A stretch of 64,000 bases of DNA from a bacterium (GCA_018435605.1 JAHDNF010000005.1:1-64000), one strand, 5' to 3'. Shown: positions 45,301 to 54,838, counted from the first letter of the stretch. The notes: generated by a model not told the origin, from the letters alone. Translations and numbers: made by a program.

Positions 45301-46209
45301 ATGAAGTCAACTACATGGATGTGCGCACTGCTAGCCGTAGCGGTCTTTGCCATGCAAAACCAAGCCGGCGCGCAGGGTCTTAAAAAACTGGTAGCTGTAG
45401 AACAATTCGAAAACAAAGCAGGAGTAGCCTCCAGTTTCAATCTGGGTACAGGTATGGCGGACATGCTTACCGACGCCCTTATTCAGTCTGGCAACTTCAT
45501 AGTGCTAGAACGACAGGCAGTGGAATCGGTGCTAGCCGAACAGGATTTTGCCGCAAGCGGCAGGACAACTCAGGCGGGAACTACCGCGCAAATAGGTAAA
45601 ATGCCGCCCGCGCAAATACTCATCCGCGGCGCGGTAACCGAATTTCAGGAAGATACCGGCGGCGGCGGACAGGGTCTGAATATAAAAGGATTTAACGTGG
45701 GCATGAAACGCGGTCGGTCGCATGTGGCAATAATTATCCGACTGATAGATACAACTACCGGCGAAGTGCTAGATTCCCAAAGGGTAGAGGGTGAAATTGA
45801 AGAAGGCGGGCTCGGGCTGGGATATTCCGGCGGCGGGTTCGGCTTCGGCACGTCGGGATTCAGTAAAACACCCATGGGAAAAGCCACTCAAATCGCCATA
45901 GACCGGGCTGTAGATTATATCACAAGACGTATGCAGTCTATACCGTGGGAAGGCAAAGTAGTCACGGTTAACGACGGGATGGTTATACTTAACAGCGGTA
46001 TCAATTCCGGCCTTCGCGCAGGCGACAGGTTTGCCATTTACCGCAAGGGCGAAGAATTTATCGATCCGGATACCGGCATGTCTTTAGGATCTGAATCGAG
46101 CAAAATCGGCGAAGTGGAAATAGTGTCCGTACAGGAAAAGTTTTCCAGAGCGACACCTATTGCAGGTTCTGGGTTTGCCGCCAGAGACATAGTCCGACAA
46201 ATTCAGTAA
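45301..46209 (+). CDS. CsgG-family outer-membrane assembly protein, paralog 1
   Basis: 302 residues, signal peptide cleaved near AGAQG; no lipobox Cys, unlike E. coli CsgG. The CsgG core spans about 23-215: KKLVAVEQFENKAGV, MADMLTDALIQSGNFIVLER, LIRGAVTEF, VAIIIRLIDTTTGEVL, AIDRAVDYITRRM. The Gly-rich stretch GGLGLGYSGGGFGFG (about 165-180) sits where CsgG forms its barrel hairpins. An added C-terminal beta domain (about 220-302; GKVVTVNDGMVILNSG, RAGDRFAIYRKGEEF) resembles the FlgT C-terminal domain. Confidence 0.88.
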   Translation: MKSTTWMCALLAVAVFAMQNQAGAQGLKKLVAVEQFENKAGVASSFNLGTGMADMLTDALIQSGNFIVLERQAVESVLAEQDFAASGRTTQAGTTAQIGKMPPAQILIRGAVTEFQEDTGGGGQGLNIKGFNVGMKRGRSHVAIIIRLIDTTTGEVLDSQRVEGEIEEGGLGLGYSGGGFGFGTSGFSKTPMGKATQIAIDRAVDYITRRMQSIPWEGKVVTVNDGMVILNSGINSGLRAGDRFAIYRKGEEFIDPDTGMSLGSESSKIGEVEIVSVQEKFSRATPIAGSGFAARDIVRQIQ

Positions 46210-46226
46210 AAAAAGGGGGGGATTCG

Positions 46227-47225
46227 GTGAGAGTATTGTACCTGAGATTGTTTCTTATATTTACGATGTTTTTTCCTTTATCCGGCTGTGTACAGCAAAA
46301 CCAATACGCCAGCTTGACTGCTGATCAGCCCGTTGCAGTAACGCTTCCGCCGGTAGGCCTCAAAAAACTTGTGGCTGTGGAAACTTTCGAAAACCAAGCG
46401 GGATTCGGCAGTGAAATCAATCTGGGTAACGGCATGGCCGATATGCTCACAGATTCTCTCATCCAGTCAGGCTATTTCAACGTCATGGAACGTCAGGCGA
46501 TAGAATCGGTACTTACCGAACAGGATTTCTCTGCCAGCGGCAGAACCGTTCAGGCAGGTTCTACCGCTCAAGTCGGTAAAGTACTGCCGGTTCAACTGCT
46601 TATCCGCGGCTCGGTTACCGAATACGATACAATCACTACCGGAGGTGATCAGGGGCTTAATATCCGCGGCGTTACCGTGAACATGCAACGAAGTACCGCT
46701 CACGTAGCTGTTATTATCCGCCTTATAGATACCACCACAGGACAGGTGATAGATTCCCAGCGTGTCGAAGGTAAAGCCGAATCCGGCGGGCTTGGATTCG
46801 GGTATGCCGCCAGCGACTTCGATTTTTTTCAGTCAGGCTATAAAAAAACTCCCATCGGCGAAGCGACCCAGATTGCAATCGACCGCGCGGTCGAGTATAT
46901 CATACGGCGCATGAGTTCAATACCGTGGGAAGGCAAGGTTGTTACCGCCCGCGATAACGAGGTTATCATAAACGCAGGCTTAAATGCCGGAATCAAGCAG
47001 GGAGACCGTTTTGCCGTATATCGTCCCGGACAGGAATTTATAGACCCTGATACCGGAATGTCTCTAGGTGCGGAAATGAGCAAGATCGGCGAAGTCGAAG
47101 CGGTCGGAGTACAGGACAAATTCGCCAGAGCCGTGCCTGTAACAGGTAGCGGTTTCGCGGCAAGAGACATATTGCGTTTTGAGCGTCCCGAAGTTGTACA
47201 ACCTATTATAGATCAACAAATTTAA
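46227..47225 (+). CDS. CsgG-family outer-membrane lipoprotein, paralog 2
   Basis: 332 residues, GTG start after GGGGGG. Here a lipobox PLSGC is present (Cys about 21). The remainder aligns with paralog 1 along its whole length: LKKLVAVETFENQAGF, GMADMLTDSLIQSGYFNVME, AVIIRLIDTTTGQVIDSQRV, IPWEGKVVTARDNEVIINAG, GDRFAVYRPGQEFIDPDTGM. The two differ in the lipid anchor and in the hairpin region (SGGLGFGYAASDFDFFQSGY). They could form a mixed or nested pore. The spacing to paralog 1 is 17 bases. Confidence 0.88.
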   Translation: MRVLYLRLFLIFTMFFPLSGCVQQNQYASLTADQPVAVTLPPVGLKKLVAVETFENQAGFGSEINLGNGMADMLTDSLIQSGYFNVMERQAIESVLTEQDFSASGRTVQAGSTAQVGKVLPVQLLIRGSVTEYDTITTGGDQGLNIRGVTVNMQRSTAHVAVIIRLIDTTTGQVIDSQRVEGKAESGGLGFGYAASDFDFFQSGYKKTPIGEATQIAIDRAVEYIIRRMSSIPWEGKVVTARDNEVIINAGLNAGIKQGDRFAVYRPGQEFIDPDTGMSLGAEMSKIGEVEAVGVQDKFARAVPVTGSGFAARDILRFERPEVVQPIIDQQI

Positions 47226-47255
47226 AAACCATAAAATACACGGGGGAACCGGTAA

Positions 47256-47450
47256 ATGAGAATTATATGCTTGTTTAGTTTATGTATCTTGGCAATTACG
47301 TTTGCCTGCGGTTGCGAGAATCCCAATCAGGCGGCGCGAGGAGCCGGACAGCCCATAGGAGGCATATTGAGTATCCCGCAGTCCATTACGGAAGGCGTTG
47401 CGGAAGGATACGCAGGCGGCGACCGCGGGCCGAACCCTTACGGACGGTAA
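47256..47450 (+). CDS. Small Gly-rich lipoprotein
   Basis: 64 residues, GGGGGA upstream. Signal sequence with ACGC near residue 20; the second Cys or the one before it would be lipidated. The mature peptide is short and Gly/Pro-rich (EGVAEGYAGGDRGPNPYGR). It closes the LPP20/FlgT/CsgG run. No family recognised. Confidence 0.7.
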   Translation: MRIICLFSLCILAITFACGCENPNQAARGAGQPIGGILSIPQSITEGVAEGYAGGDRGPNPYGR

Positions 47451-47462
47451 TTTTTATTTATA

Positions 47463-48476
47463 ATGACTGCTACAATATCCATTCTCCTGCCGGCGTATAA
47501 CGCTCAGCGGTATATTCGGCAGGCGACAGCAAGTATACGCAATCAGACATTCGGTGATTTTGAGGCAATTATTGTCGATGACGCTTCCACAGACGAAACG
47601 GGCGAAATCGCGCAGAGTCTGGCTTGCGCAGACAACCGGTTTCGAGTCGTAAAGCTGGGTAACCATGCCGGTATAGTCAATGCCCTCAACACCGCTCTTG
47701 CCATGGCACGCGCTCCCTATGTATGCAGAATGGACGCCGACGACATCATGCATCCAAGGCGGCTTGAGATTCAGTACCGCTATATGCAGGAGCACTCGCA
47801 GACCGATGTGCTGGGATCGAAAGTGAGCCTGTTTTCCCATAACGGCATAACCGACGGCTATAGACGTTACATGCGCTGGCTCAACGAAACCTGCGACCAT
47901 GCTACTATCTGCCGCGATATATACGTCGAATCACCGTTAGCCCATCCGTCGGTTATGATGCCTGCAAAACGGCTGGCCGAACTGGGCGGATACATGGATA
48001 ACGGGTGGCCGGAGGATTACGACCTGTGGTTGCGTTGCTTTCATGCCGGATACCGGTTTGCCAAAGTAGCCCAAACGCTTTTATACTGGCGCGACGCCCC
48101 GCACCGTTTATCGCGCACAGATAACCGCTACAGTATAGAACAATTCCATGCCTGCAAAGGCTATTATCTCGCACGCCATTCTCTTGCGGATAGAAAAACC
48201 ATTATTGCGTGGGGCGCTAAACGGTATTCGCGCATACTTTTACAACACCTTGTCAATCAGGGAGTATCCATAGCGGCGTATGTGGATGTGGACTCGAAAA
48301 AAATCGGAAACACCATAAACCGGATACCGGTAATATCGCCCGACGACCTGCGTCATTTTCCCAGATCGTATCCAATAGTGTCTTACGTATCTAGGGACGG
48401 AGTCCGTGAAAAGATCCGCTCATGGCTGATTGGAAACGGGTATGCAGAAGGGTCGGATTTTTTTATGGCGGCTTGA
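47463..48476 (+). CDS. Family 2 glycosyltransferase with C-terminal Rossmann-like domain
   Basis: 337 residues. GT-A domain at the N-terminus: ATISILLPAYNAQRYIRQAT, EAIIVDDASTDETGEIAQS, and the metal DxD in CRMDADDIMHPRRL; an EDYDLWLRCFHAGYRF segment is the acceptor-side acidic motif. The last 90 residues (IIAWGAKRYSRILLQHLVNQ; AAYVDVDSKKIGN; PIVSYVSRDG) look like a small nucleotide-binding Rossmann-type domain, as seen in some sugar transferases. It probably adds a sugar to an envelope glycan. It follows the lipoprotein gene by 12 bases and its stop is back to back with the next gene's stop (TGATCA). Confidence 0.88.
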   Translation: MTATISILLPAYNAQRYIRQATASIRNQTFGDFEAIIVDDASTDETGEIAQSLACADNRFRVVKLGNHAGIVNALNTALAMARAPYVCRMDADDIMHPRRLEIQYRYMQEHSQTDVLGSKVSLFSHNGITDGYRRYMRWLNETCDHATICRDIYVESPLAHPSVMMPAKRLAELGGYMDNGWPEDYDLWLRCFHAGYRFAKVAQTLLYWRDAPHRLSRTDNRYSIEQFHACKGYYLARHSLADRKTIIAWGAKRYSRILLQHLVNQGVSIAAYVDVDSKKIGNTINRIPVISPDDLRHFPRSYPIVSYVSRDGVREKIRSWLIGNGYAEGSDFFMAA

Positions 48477-48935
48477 TCAGACAACTGATTTGAGTTCCTT
48501 ATAAATATACGCAGAGTCGCCCGCCGCAATGATTCGTTCCGTGCGTTTGCGGTCTGACATGAAACGGGCTATCTGGCCGAGCAGGTACAGATACTCATCC
48601 GATCTGGAATTAGGCCCAAAAATAGCTATGACCAGATGAACCGGTTTTTTATCCGGCGCACCGTAGTCTATCCCGTCTTTGCATACGCCGACCGCCACAG
48701 TTATGGTGTCTATTGAGTCCAGCCTGCAATGTGGAAACGCTATTCCTCCGCCGATAGCGGTGGTTTCTTTTTCTTCGCGCGCAAGAACTGCCAGCGCAAT
48801 TTCTTCGGCGGGCAATTCCGGACGTTTGCTGTAAATACGGTTGATGAAAGCAGTAATAAATTCTTCTTTAGGTAATTTCGCAAGATCTGCAAATATTAGG
48901 TCTGAGGAAATATATTTTTTAAGTTTTACCTGCAT
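48477..48935 (-). CDS. ptsN: PTS EIIA (PtsN/fructose-type) domain protein
   Basis: 152 residues, one EIIA-2 domain. The active-site His lies in GGGIAFPHCRLDSIDTI (about 75-85), followed by KKPVHLVIAIFGPNSRSDEY and LLGQIARFMSD. Stand-alone EIIA of this type is usually regulatory (PTS-Ntr). No EI, HPr or permease gene is in this window. A related domain is fused to the antiporter at 19195-21618, so PTS-type control of ion transport is plausible in this organism. Confidence 0.92.
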   Translation of the reverse strand: MQVKLKKYISSDLIFADLAKLPKEEFITAFINRIYSKRPELPAEEIALAVLAREEKETTAIGGGIAFPHCRLDSIDTITVAVGVCKDGIDYGAPDKKPVHLVIAIFGPNSRSDEYLYLLGQIARFMSDRKRTERIIAAGDSAYIYKELKSVV

Positions 48936-49004
48936 ATAAACCTGCCTTTATCGGATAATAATTACTAATGATAGAAAAAAAATCGATCGATTGCAACGCA
49001 ATAA

Positions 49005-50333
49005 TTATGCGTTTACGGGGAGAATATCCGTAATGCAGGATAAAATGCAGTCTGTTGCGCCTTGCCAGCGCTGGACTTCTTTTTTCGCGCGTTCGCCTAA
49101 TTGACATCGGTACGCGGTATCTGTGAGAATCCGTCTTGTCTGCTCGACGAGTTCTTGTTGCGTATGTACCATCACGCCCGCCTGCGCGGAGATGAATTTG
49201 TCGGTGATATCCGTAAAGTTGGACATATACTGTCCGAACACCACAGGTTTCGCCAGCGAAGCCGGTTCGAGCAGATTCTGTCCTCCGCCGGGGCTTACCA
49301 TGCTTTTTCCGACAAAGGCCACAGTAGCAATATCGTATAGATGACGCAGTTCTCCCATAGTATCCAGCAGTACAACCCTGCAATCTTGTACCGGCGATAA
49401 GCACGAGTCAAGTGCGGTTTTGCGGTAAAGTTTTATTCCGTGGGATTTCAGTATGGTTTCCGCCTCGTCAAGGCGTTCCGGATGGCGCGGCGCGATAAGC
49501 AGTTTAAGATTAGGCACGGTTCTGATCAATTCGCAGTACGCGGATGCGATCATATCTTCCTCGCCTTGATGAGTGCTTCCCACAACCCAAAAAAGGTCGT
49601 TATCGCTCCAAGACGCATTTCGCATGAGTTGACTGCCGATGTTCCGGTCTACAGGCAAAGTCAGTAGCGCCTCGTATTTGATATTGCCGCATACGGTGAT
49701 ACATTCGTCGTCGATTCCCAGTCGGCGCAGTCGTTGTGCGGATTCATCGTTTTGCATGCAAAACCATGCTATGGAACGCATGCACTGGCGCAGAAACAGA
49801 CGTATGGGATAGTAGCCTCTTAGCGATCCGGCGGAAATACGTCCGTTTGCCATAATCACCGGCACACGGTACACATAGGCTTCCATCAATAAGTTAGGCC
49901 ATAGTTCCGTTTCTATGAGTATTATAAGGTCTATGGAATACGATCTGAAAATATGATTGAATATATGCCAGAAATCTATAGGAAAATACATTACCGTTAC
50001 ACGCGGGTCGCCGGCAGTCGCTTTTGAGGCAACCGTATTGCCGGTCAGAGTGGTAACGGACAGCATGAACCGTTTTTCCGGATAAACAGTCTTTAGACGT
50101 TCTATCAGCGGTAAGGCGGCCTGAACTTCGCCCACAGATACCGCGTGCACCCATATTGTGTTTCCGAGGGCAAACGCCTCTTTTGATTCTTTAGACAAAA
50201 AACCCAGACGCCTCCATATACCGGATCGGTATTTTTTTGTGGTAAGCACTTTTACGACAAAATACGGCAACGTAATTATAAAAAAGACGTACAGCAGAAC
50301 CGAATAAACCAGCTGAATAAAAGTGAACAACAT
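49005..50333 (-). CDS. waaA: 3-deoxy-D-manno-octulosonic acid transferase (Kdo transferase)
   Basis: 442 residues. N-terminal membrane segment (about 5-28), N-lobe motif IWVHAVSVGEVQAALPLIER with the conserved Glu, then MYFPIDF, LIILIETELWPNLL, and a GT-B C-lobe with FWVVGSTHQGEEDMI, LLIAPRHPERLD and PGGGQNLLEPASLAKPVVFG. It adds Kdo to lipid A precursors, so LPS is expected. AGAGG precedes the ATG. It follows the recombinase gene by nine bases. Confidence 0.96.
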   Translation of the reverse strand: MLFTFIQLVYSVLLYVFFIITLPYFVVKVLTTKKYRSGIWRRLGFLSKESKEAFALGNTIWVHAVSVGEVQAALPLIERLKTVYPEKRFMLSVTTLTGNTVASKATAGDPRVTVMYFPIDFWHIFNHIFRSYSIDLIILIETELWPNLLMEAYVYRVPVIMANGRISAGSLRGYYPIRLFLRQCMRSIAWFCMQNDESAQRLRRLGIDDECITVCGNIKYEALLTLPVDRNIGSQLMRNASWSDNDLFWVVGSTHQGEEDMIASAYCELIRTVPNLKLLIAPRHPERLDEAETILKSHGIKLYRKTALDSCLSPVQDCRVVLLDTMGELRHLYDIATVAFVGKSMVSPGGGQNLLEPASLAKPVVFGQYMSNFTDITDKFISAQAGVMVHTQQELVEQTRRILTDTAYRCQLGERAKKEVQRWQGATDCILSCITDILPVNA

Positions 50334-50342
50334 AATTACCTC

Positions 50343-51254
50343 TTACGCCCGTGGATGGGCTTTCTTATATACCTTTACCAGCCTTTCGGCGGATACATGA
50401 GTATAAATTTGCGTTGTAGACAGGCTTTCGTGTCCGAGCAGTTCCTGTACCGATCGCAAATCGGCTCCCGCGTCGAGCATATGAGTAGCGAACGAATGAC
50501 GCAGAGTATGCGGCGAACAGTCTTTTCCCAATCCGATCCGTCCGGTATATTTTTTGAATAACCGGCGTACGCTTCTATCGGTCAGGGTGTCTGCCGACCG
50601 GTTCAGAAATACGGACGCGGTTTGTTTGTTTCTTTTACGAAGCAGGGTATCGCGAGCGATCAGATAATTTTTCAGCGCGTCCGCCGCAGGCGGCCCTATT
50701 ACCACTATCCGTTCTTTTTTTCCTTTGCCCAGCACCCTGAGTGTGTTTCCCTGAAAATCGATATCTCCCTGTTTTAAATCCACCACTTCCTGAACCCGCA
50801 TGCCGGTACTGTATATTACCTCCAATAACGCCCTGTCGCGCAAGTCGGAAAAACCGTTTCCTTCCGGTACCGACAAGAGTGCGTCAACCGACGGAATGTC
50901 CAGCACTTCAGGGAGTTTTCTGCCTTTATGCGGCGAACTGATATCCTCAAACGGCGTGCGCGTTGCAGGATTCGAGCGACACAGGTGTTTGTACATCGAT
51001 TTTAACGCAGATAGTTTACGCGCTATGGAACGGTCGGTCAAGCCCGATCTTTTTAAAGTAGCCAGATACGCCGCGCCGATAAAATCGAACATCGGCGACT
51101 GCGGGTCGTAATCAGGGTATTGATTGTCCACGAATTCGATAAACTCGCCTATATCCACGCGGTACGCTTTTATGGTATGTGCGGATGCGTTGCGCGCAAC
51201 TTCGAGGTACAGCAAAAACTCATCTCTTGCGGTATGCAAACGATTAAGATTCAT
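50343..51254 (-). CDS. xerC: Tyrosine recombinase XerC/XerD
   Basis: 303 residues. Core-binding SAM-like N-domain (about 5-95; FLLYLEVARNASAHTIKAYR) and catalytic domain with all key residues: Arg in VIYSTGMRVQEVVDL, Lys in LGKGKKERIV, HTLRHSFATHML (His-x-x-Arg), LGHESLSTTQIY (His) and the nucleophile Tyr in QIYTHV. Length and genomic place (between topA and waaA) point to the chromosomal dimer-resolution enzyme rather than a mobile-element integrase. XerC and XerD cannot be told apart here. The start at 51254 overlaps the topA stop by 11 bases. Confidence 0.95.
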   Translation of the reverse strand: MNLNRLHTARDEFLLYLEVARNASAHTIKAYRVDIGEFIEFVDNQYPDYDPQSPMFDFIGAAYLATLKRSGLTDRSIARKLSALKSMYKHLCRSNPATRTPFEDISSPHKGRKLPEVLDIPSVDALLSVPEGNGFSDLRDRALLEVIYSTGMRVQEVVDLKQGDIDFQGNTLRVLGKGKKERIVVIGPPAADALKNYLIARDTLLRKRNKQTASVFLNRSADTLTDRSVRRLFKKYTGRIGLGKDCSPHTLRHSFATHMLDAGADLRSVQELLGHESLSTTQIYTHVSAERLVKVYKKAHPRA

Positions 51255-53568
51255 TCCCCGAGTTTTTATTTTCCAGCTCCTCAAGCGATTGTACGGTAAA
51301 CTTGCAGTCCGGATAATTCGAACACCCGTAAAACGGTTTGCCGCGTCGGCCTTTACGTTTGATCAGCGATCCGTCGCACCCGTCCTGCGGACACCGCACC
51401 GCGGTTTCTTCCGGTTTTATGTATCTGCATTTAGGATATTTGGAACACGCCAGAAACGAGCCGTATTTGCCTGTTCTTTCGGCAAGTTGAGCGTTGCATT
51501 TAGGGCATTTCTCTTCGGTCAGCTTTACCGGCGACTTTTCCTTGACTGCTTCTTCGGCAGATTGATTTATCGGACGGGTATACCGGCACTGAGGATACCC
51601 GCTACACGCCAGAAATTCTCCGTACCTGCCTTGTCGTTTGACCAGCGGTTTTTCGCATTCCGGGCAGGTTTCTTCCAATACTTTAGGCTGTTCGGCAGGA
51701 ACGATTATTCCTTCCGCGTCCTTGGTATAGTTGGAGGTATGTTTGCAATCCGGGTATCCTGAACAAGACAGGAAACCTCCGTTTTTGCTCCATCGCACGA
51801 CCATATGTTTGCCGCACTTTTCGCAGGCTATATCGGTAGGGACAGGTGTTATTTTCATTTCTTTGGCGGCTTTTTCAAGGTTTGAATTAAATTTTTCGTA
51901 AAAGCCTTTTAGCAGTTCCACCCAGTCTTTGGTTCCGTTTTCCACATCGTCAAGTTCGCTTTCCATCTGAGCGGTAAATTTTTCATTGATTATACCGGTA
52001 AAACTCTCCGTAAGAGCGGTAGTAACGATCACACCCAGCTCGGTAGGATGAAATTTTCCTTTGATTTTCTGGGTATACTGTTTGTCCTGTATGCGCGACA
52101 TAATGGCCGCGTACGTGCTTGGCCGTCCTATGCCGTTTTCCTCTAGGGCTTTTATCAGGGTTGCTTCCGAATAACGAGGCGGAGGCTGAGTGAAATGCTG
52201 TTTCGGCGTGAGTTTTTTCAATGTCAGCATTTCATGTTCTTTCATATCCGGCAAAAAGCCTTCCTTGTCTTCGCTGTCGTCGTCCGACGTATCCTTATCG
52301 CTCTTTTCCATGTATAATTTCATAAACCCGTCGAAGATAATTATCGAGCCGGTAACACGCAGGCTGTACGCGCCGGCAGTGATGTCTATTGTGGTCTGGG
52401 ATAACACCGCGCTTTTCATCTGTGACGCGATGAACCGTTTCCATATCAAACTGTATAACTTATACTGATCCGAGGTTAGATACTGTTTTATCTGATCAGG
52501 TGTCCGCGAGGGTACGGTCGGCCTGACAGCTTCGTGTGCGTCCTGCGCCATCTTTTTTGTGCTGTATATATTCGGTTTGGCAGGTACGTAGTCGTTACCG
52601 AAATCCTTGGCGATAAACGATCTGGCGTCGTTGATCGCCGACTGGGCTATTCGGGTTGAGTCGGTACGCATATAGGTAATCAAGCCGGTTATGCCTTCCG
52701 ACCCGATTTCGATACCTTCGTACAGGTTTTGCGCGACCATCATGGTTTTGTTCGCGCTGAAATTGAAATGCCGCGCGGCTTCCTGCTGTAACGTACTGGT
52801 GATAAACGGAGCGTAAGGGTGTCGTCGTTTTTCCTGTTTTTTGATCGTATCTACCACATAAGGAAGTTTTTTCAGTTCCTCGACCACGCGCTCCGCAGTA
52901 TCCGCATCGGAAATGGTTATGTTTTTTCCGTTATACTGGCGCAGTTTGGCTTTGAACGAGGCTTTGGCGGATGTCAGCAGGTCGGCGGTTACAGACCAGT
53001 ATTCTTCTTTTACGAACGCCTTGATTTCCGCTTCTCTGTCGCAGATCATTTTCAGGGCAACCGACTGTACCCTGCCCGCGCTAAGTCCGGTAAACAGTTT
53101 GCGCCACAAAAGCGGGCTTATCATGTATCCGACCAGCCGGTCGAGTATTCTGCGCGCCTGCTGGGCGTTGACCTTCTGCAGGTCAATTTGCCCCGGATGT
53201 TTAAAAGCCTCTTTGATAGCTTCTTTAGTTATTTCGTTGAAGGTTACCCGATAAATTTCGAGTTTTTTGGAGTTTATTTCGTTGGCTATATGCCATGCGA
53301 TGGCTTCTCCCTCACGGTCAGGGTCGGGCGCAAGGTAAACCCTCTGTTTGTCTTTGACCGCTTTTTTTATTTCGGTCAAAACTTTTTTCTTTCCTTTGAT
53401 AACCGTATATTCAGGTTTGAAATTTTCTTCTATATTTATACCCAGCGTTCCTGAAGGCAGGTCGATAACGTGCCCGAGCGACGAGGTAACCTGAAAATCT
53501 TTGCCGAGATACTTGTTAATTGTCTTTGCTTTTGCCGGTGACTCAACTATAACCAGTGAACTAGCCAT
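51244..53568 (-). CDS. topA: DNA topoisomerase I
   Basis: 774 residues. Toprim domain with SLVIVESPAKAKTINKYLG and DPDREGEAIAWHIA; active-site Tyr in GLITYMRTDSTRIAQS; further family segments RPSTYAAIMSRIQDKQY and the like. The C-terminus has four zinc-ribbon modules, each Cys4 with GxFLxCSxYPxC-type ends (starting CEKCGKH, CPECEKP, CPKCNAQ, CPQDGCD). The third is followed by a short spacer. The ATG at 53568 follows GAGG; an upstream GTG is less likely. The gene relaxes negative supercoils. Confidence 0.97.
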   Translation of the reverse strand: MASSLVIVESPAKAKTINKYLGKDFQVTSSLGHVIDLPSGTLGINIEENFKPEYTVIKGKKKVLTEIKKAVKDKQRVYLAPDPDREGEAIAWHIANEINSKKLEIYRVTFNEITKEAIKEAFKHPGQIDLQKVNAQQARRILDRLVGYMISPLLWRKLFTGLSAGRVQSVALKMICDREAEIKAFVKEEYWSVTADLLTSAKASFKAKLRQYNGKNITISDADTAERVVEELKKLPYVVDTIKKQEKRRHPYAPFITSTLQQEAARHFNFSANKTMMVAQNLYEGIEIGSEGITGLITYMRTDSTRIAQSAINDARSFIAKDFGNDYVPAKPNIYSTKKMAQDAHEAVRPTVPSRTPDQIKQYLTSDQYKLYSLIWKRFIASQMKSAVLSQTTIDITAGAYSLRVTGSIIIFDGFMKLYMEKSDKDTSDDDSEDKEGFLPDMKEHEMLTLKKLTPKQHFTQPPPRYSEATLIKALEENGIGRPSTYAAIMSRIQDKQYTQKIKGKFHPTELGVIVTTALTESFTGIINEKFTAQMESELDDVENGTKDWVELLKGFYEKFNSNLEKAAKEMKITPVPTDIACEKCGKHMVVRWSKNGGFLSCSGYPDCKHTSNYTKDAEGIIVPAEQPKVLEETCPECEKPLVKRQGRYGEFLACSGYPQCRYTRPINQSAEEAVKEKSPVKLTEEKCPKCNAQLAERTGKYGSFLACSKYPKCRYIKPEETAVRCPQDGCDGSLIKRKGRRGKPFYGCSNYPDCKFTVQSLEELENKNSGNES

Positions 53569-53581
53569 ATACCTCACTTCC

Positions 53582-54709
53582 TCATGTAAGTTCGAGTGTG
53601 ACCAAATTTTGTGACAGAGTGTAATATTTGCCGGGAAGCTGTGCTACGACTTTTTTCATTTCTAGAGTCAGCAGAAGCACCGACAACTGCGGCGCGTTAA
53701 AATCGCTTGCCTCGGTCAATTCATCTATATGTAACGGTTTCTTTGACAGCAATGTTACAACTTTTTTTTCTTCCGACGAAAGAGGAACATCGCTTTTTTT
53801 CATATCTGTAGCGTGTTCGGCTGTTACATTTTTTTTGCGCCGTAAATAGGGCAGTTCGCGAAACACATCCTCTACCGATTCATACAGCACCGCGCCCTGA
53901 TTGATCAGCCGGTTCGCGCCGGACGATGTGGGCTGGTCTATGTTGCCCGGCACGGCAAAAACAGTTCTGCCCTGTTCCGCGGCAAACCCTGCTGTAATAA
54001 GCGAACCGCTTTTAGCCGCGGCTTCAACAACGATCGTGCCGCTTGATAATCCGCTTATAACACGGTTGCGTATTGGAAAATTAGAGCGGAACGGCTCGGT
54101 TTCAAGCGGGAATTCCGATATTACCGCGCCTTGTCCGATTATTTTGCGCGCCAGTTTTTCGTTTTCTCTGGGATACAACCGCAAAAGCCCCGATCCAAGT
54201 ACGGCTAGTGTGCGGCCTTCGGCTTTGAGCGCTCCGCGGTGAGCTTCGGTGTCGAGTCCGGTAGCAAGCCCGCTGACAACGGTCACGCCCTGCGCGGCAA
54301 GATCGTAACCGGCATTGAATGCCACTGTTTTTCCGTACGAAGTAGGTTTGCGCGTGCCTACGATTGCTATGGCAGAGGCGTCTTGATCGGTCAACGTGCC
54401 GTTTATATAAAGAACGAGCGGCGGCGAATCGATATTTTTAAGCGGTTGAGGATATTCTTCATCGCCCACAGTCAATACCGTGAATCCCGATTTGTCTGCC
54501 AATTCGAGTTCTTTTTCCACAAGCGGCATTCCGCGTTTGGAAACTATAGACTCCGCACTATTTTTGCGGATACCGTGTACGGCTAAAAGCGCCTGTTTGT
54601 CTGCGCTGACAGCCTCAGAAAGCGAACCGAACTCGGTTTTTAGCTTAAGCGCGGTTCTGTAGCCCAAACTCAGGAGGTTCAGAAAAATATAGCACGATCT
54701 TTCATCCAT
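53582..54709 (-). CDS. dprA: DNA-processing protein DprA (Smf)
   Basis: 375 residues from the ATG at 54709 (GGAG upstream). N-terminal helical SAM/HhH-like region (LLSLGYRTALKLKTEFG), Rossmann DprA domain with YPQPLKNIDSPPLVLYING, AIVGTRKPTSYGK, VSGLATGLDTEAHRGAL, TLAVLGSGLLRLYP and GSLITAGFAAEQGRTVFAVPG, then a C-terminal winged helix (about 300-370, LSVLLLTLEMKKVVAQLPGK). It loads RecA on incoming single strands in transformation. Thirteen bases separate it from topA, a common dprA-topA-xer order. Confidence 0.96.
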   Translation of the reverse strand: MDERSCYIFLNLLSLGYRTALKLKTEFGSLSEAVSADKQALLAVHGIRKNSAESIVSKRGMPLVEKELELADKSGFTVLTVGDEEYPQPLKNIDSPPLVLYINGTLTDQDASAIAIVGTRKPTSYGKTVAFNAGYDLAAQGVTVVSGLATGLDTEAHRGALKAEGRTLAVLGSGLLRLYPRENEKLARKIIGQGAVISEFPLETEPFRSNFPIRNRVISGLSSGTIVVEAAAKSGSLITAGFAAEQGRTVFAVPGNIDQPTSSGANRLINQGAVLYESVEDVFRELPYLRRKKNVTAEHATDMKKSDVPLSSEEKKVVTLLSKKPLHIDELTEASDFNAPQLSVLLLTLEMKKVVAQLPGKYYTLSQNLVTLELT

Positions 54710-54838
54710 ATAAGCTCCTAGCTTAAAAAGACTTTTGTATATAAACACAATACGCGGACTAAGCCGTTACGGGCAACGGACAATGTACACGATACCGATA
54801 ATCATTGATGATAGCAAGCAGAAATTTTCAAAGTGAAA

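Noticed and set aside
44075-47225. Curli or flagellar operon
   Set aside because: CsgG-like and FlgT-like domains are present, but curlin subunits, CsgE/F and every other flagellar gene are missing, so the standard names were not applied.
50343-51254. Tyrosine recombinase as integrase of a mobile element
   Set aside because: Length, motifs and overlap with topA fit the housekeeping XerC/D; no attachment sites or cargo genes are seen.
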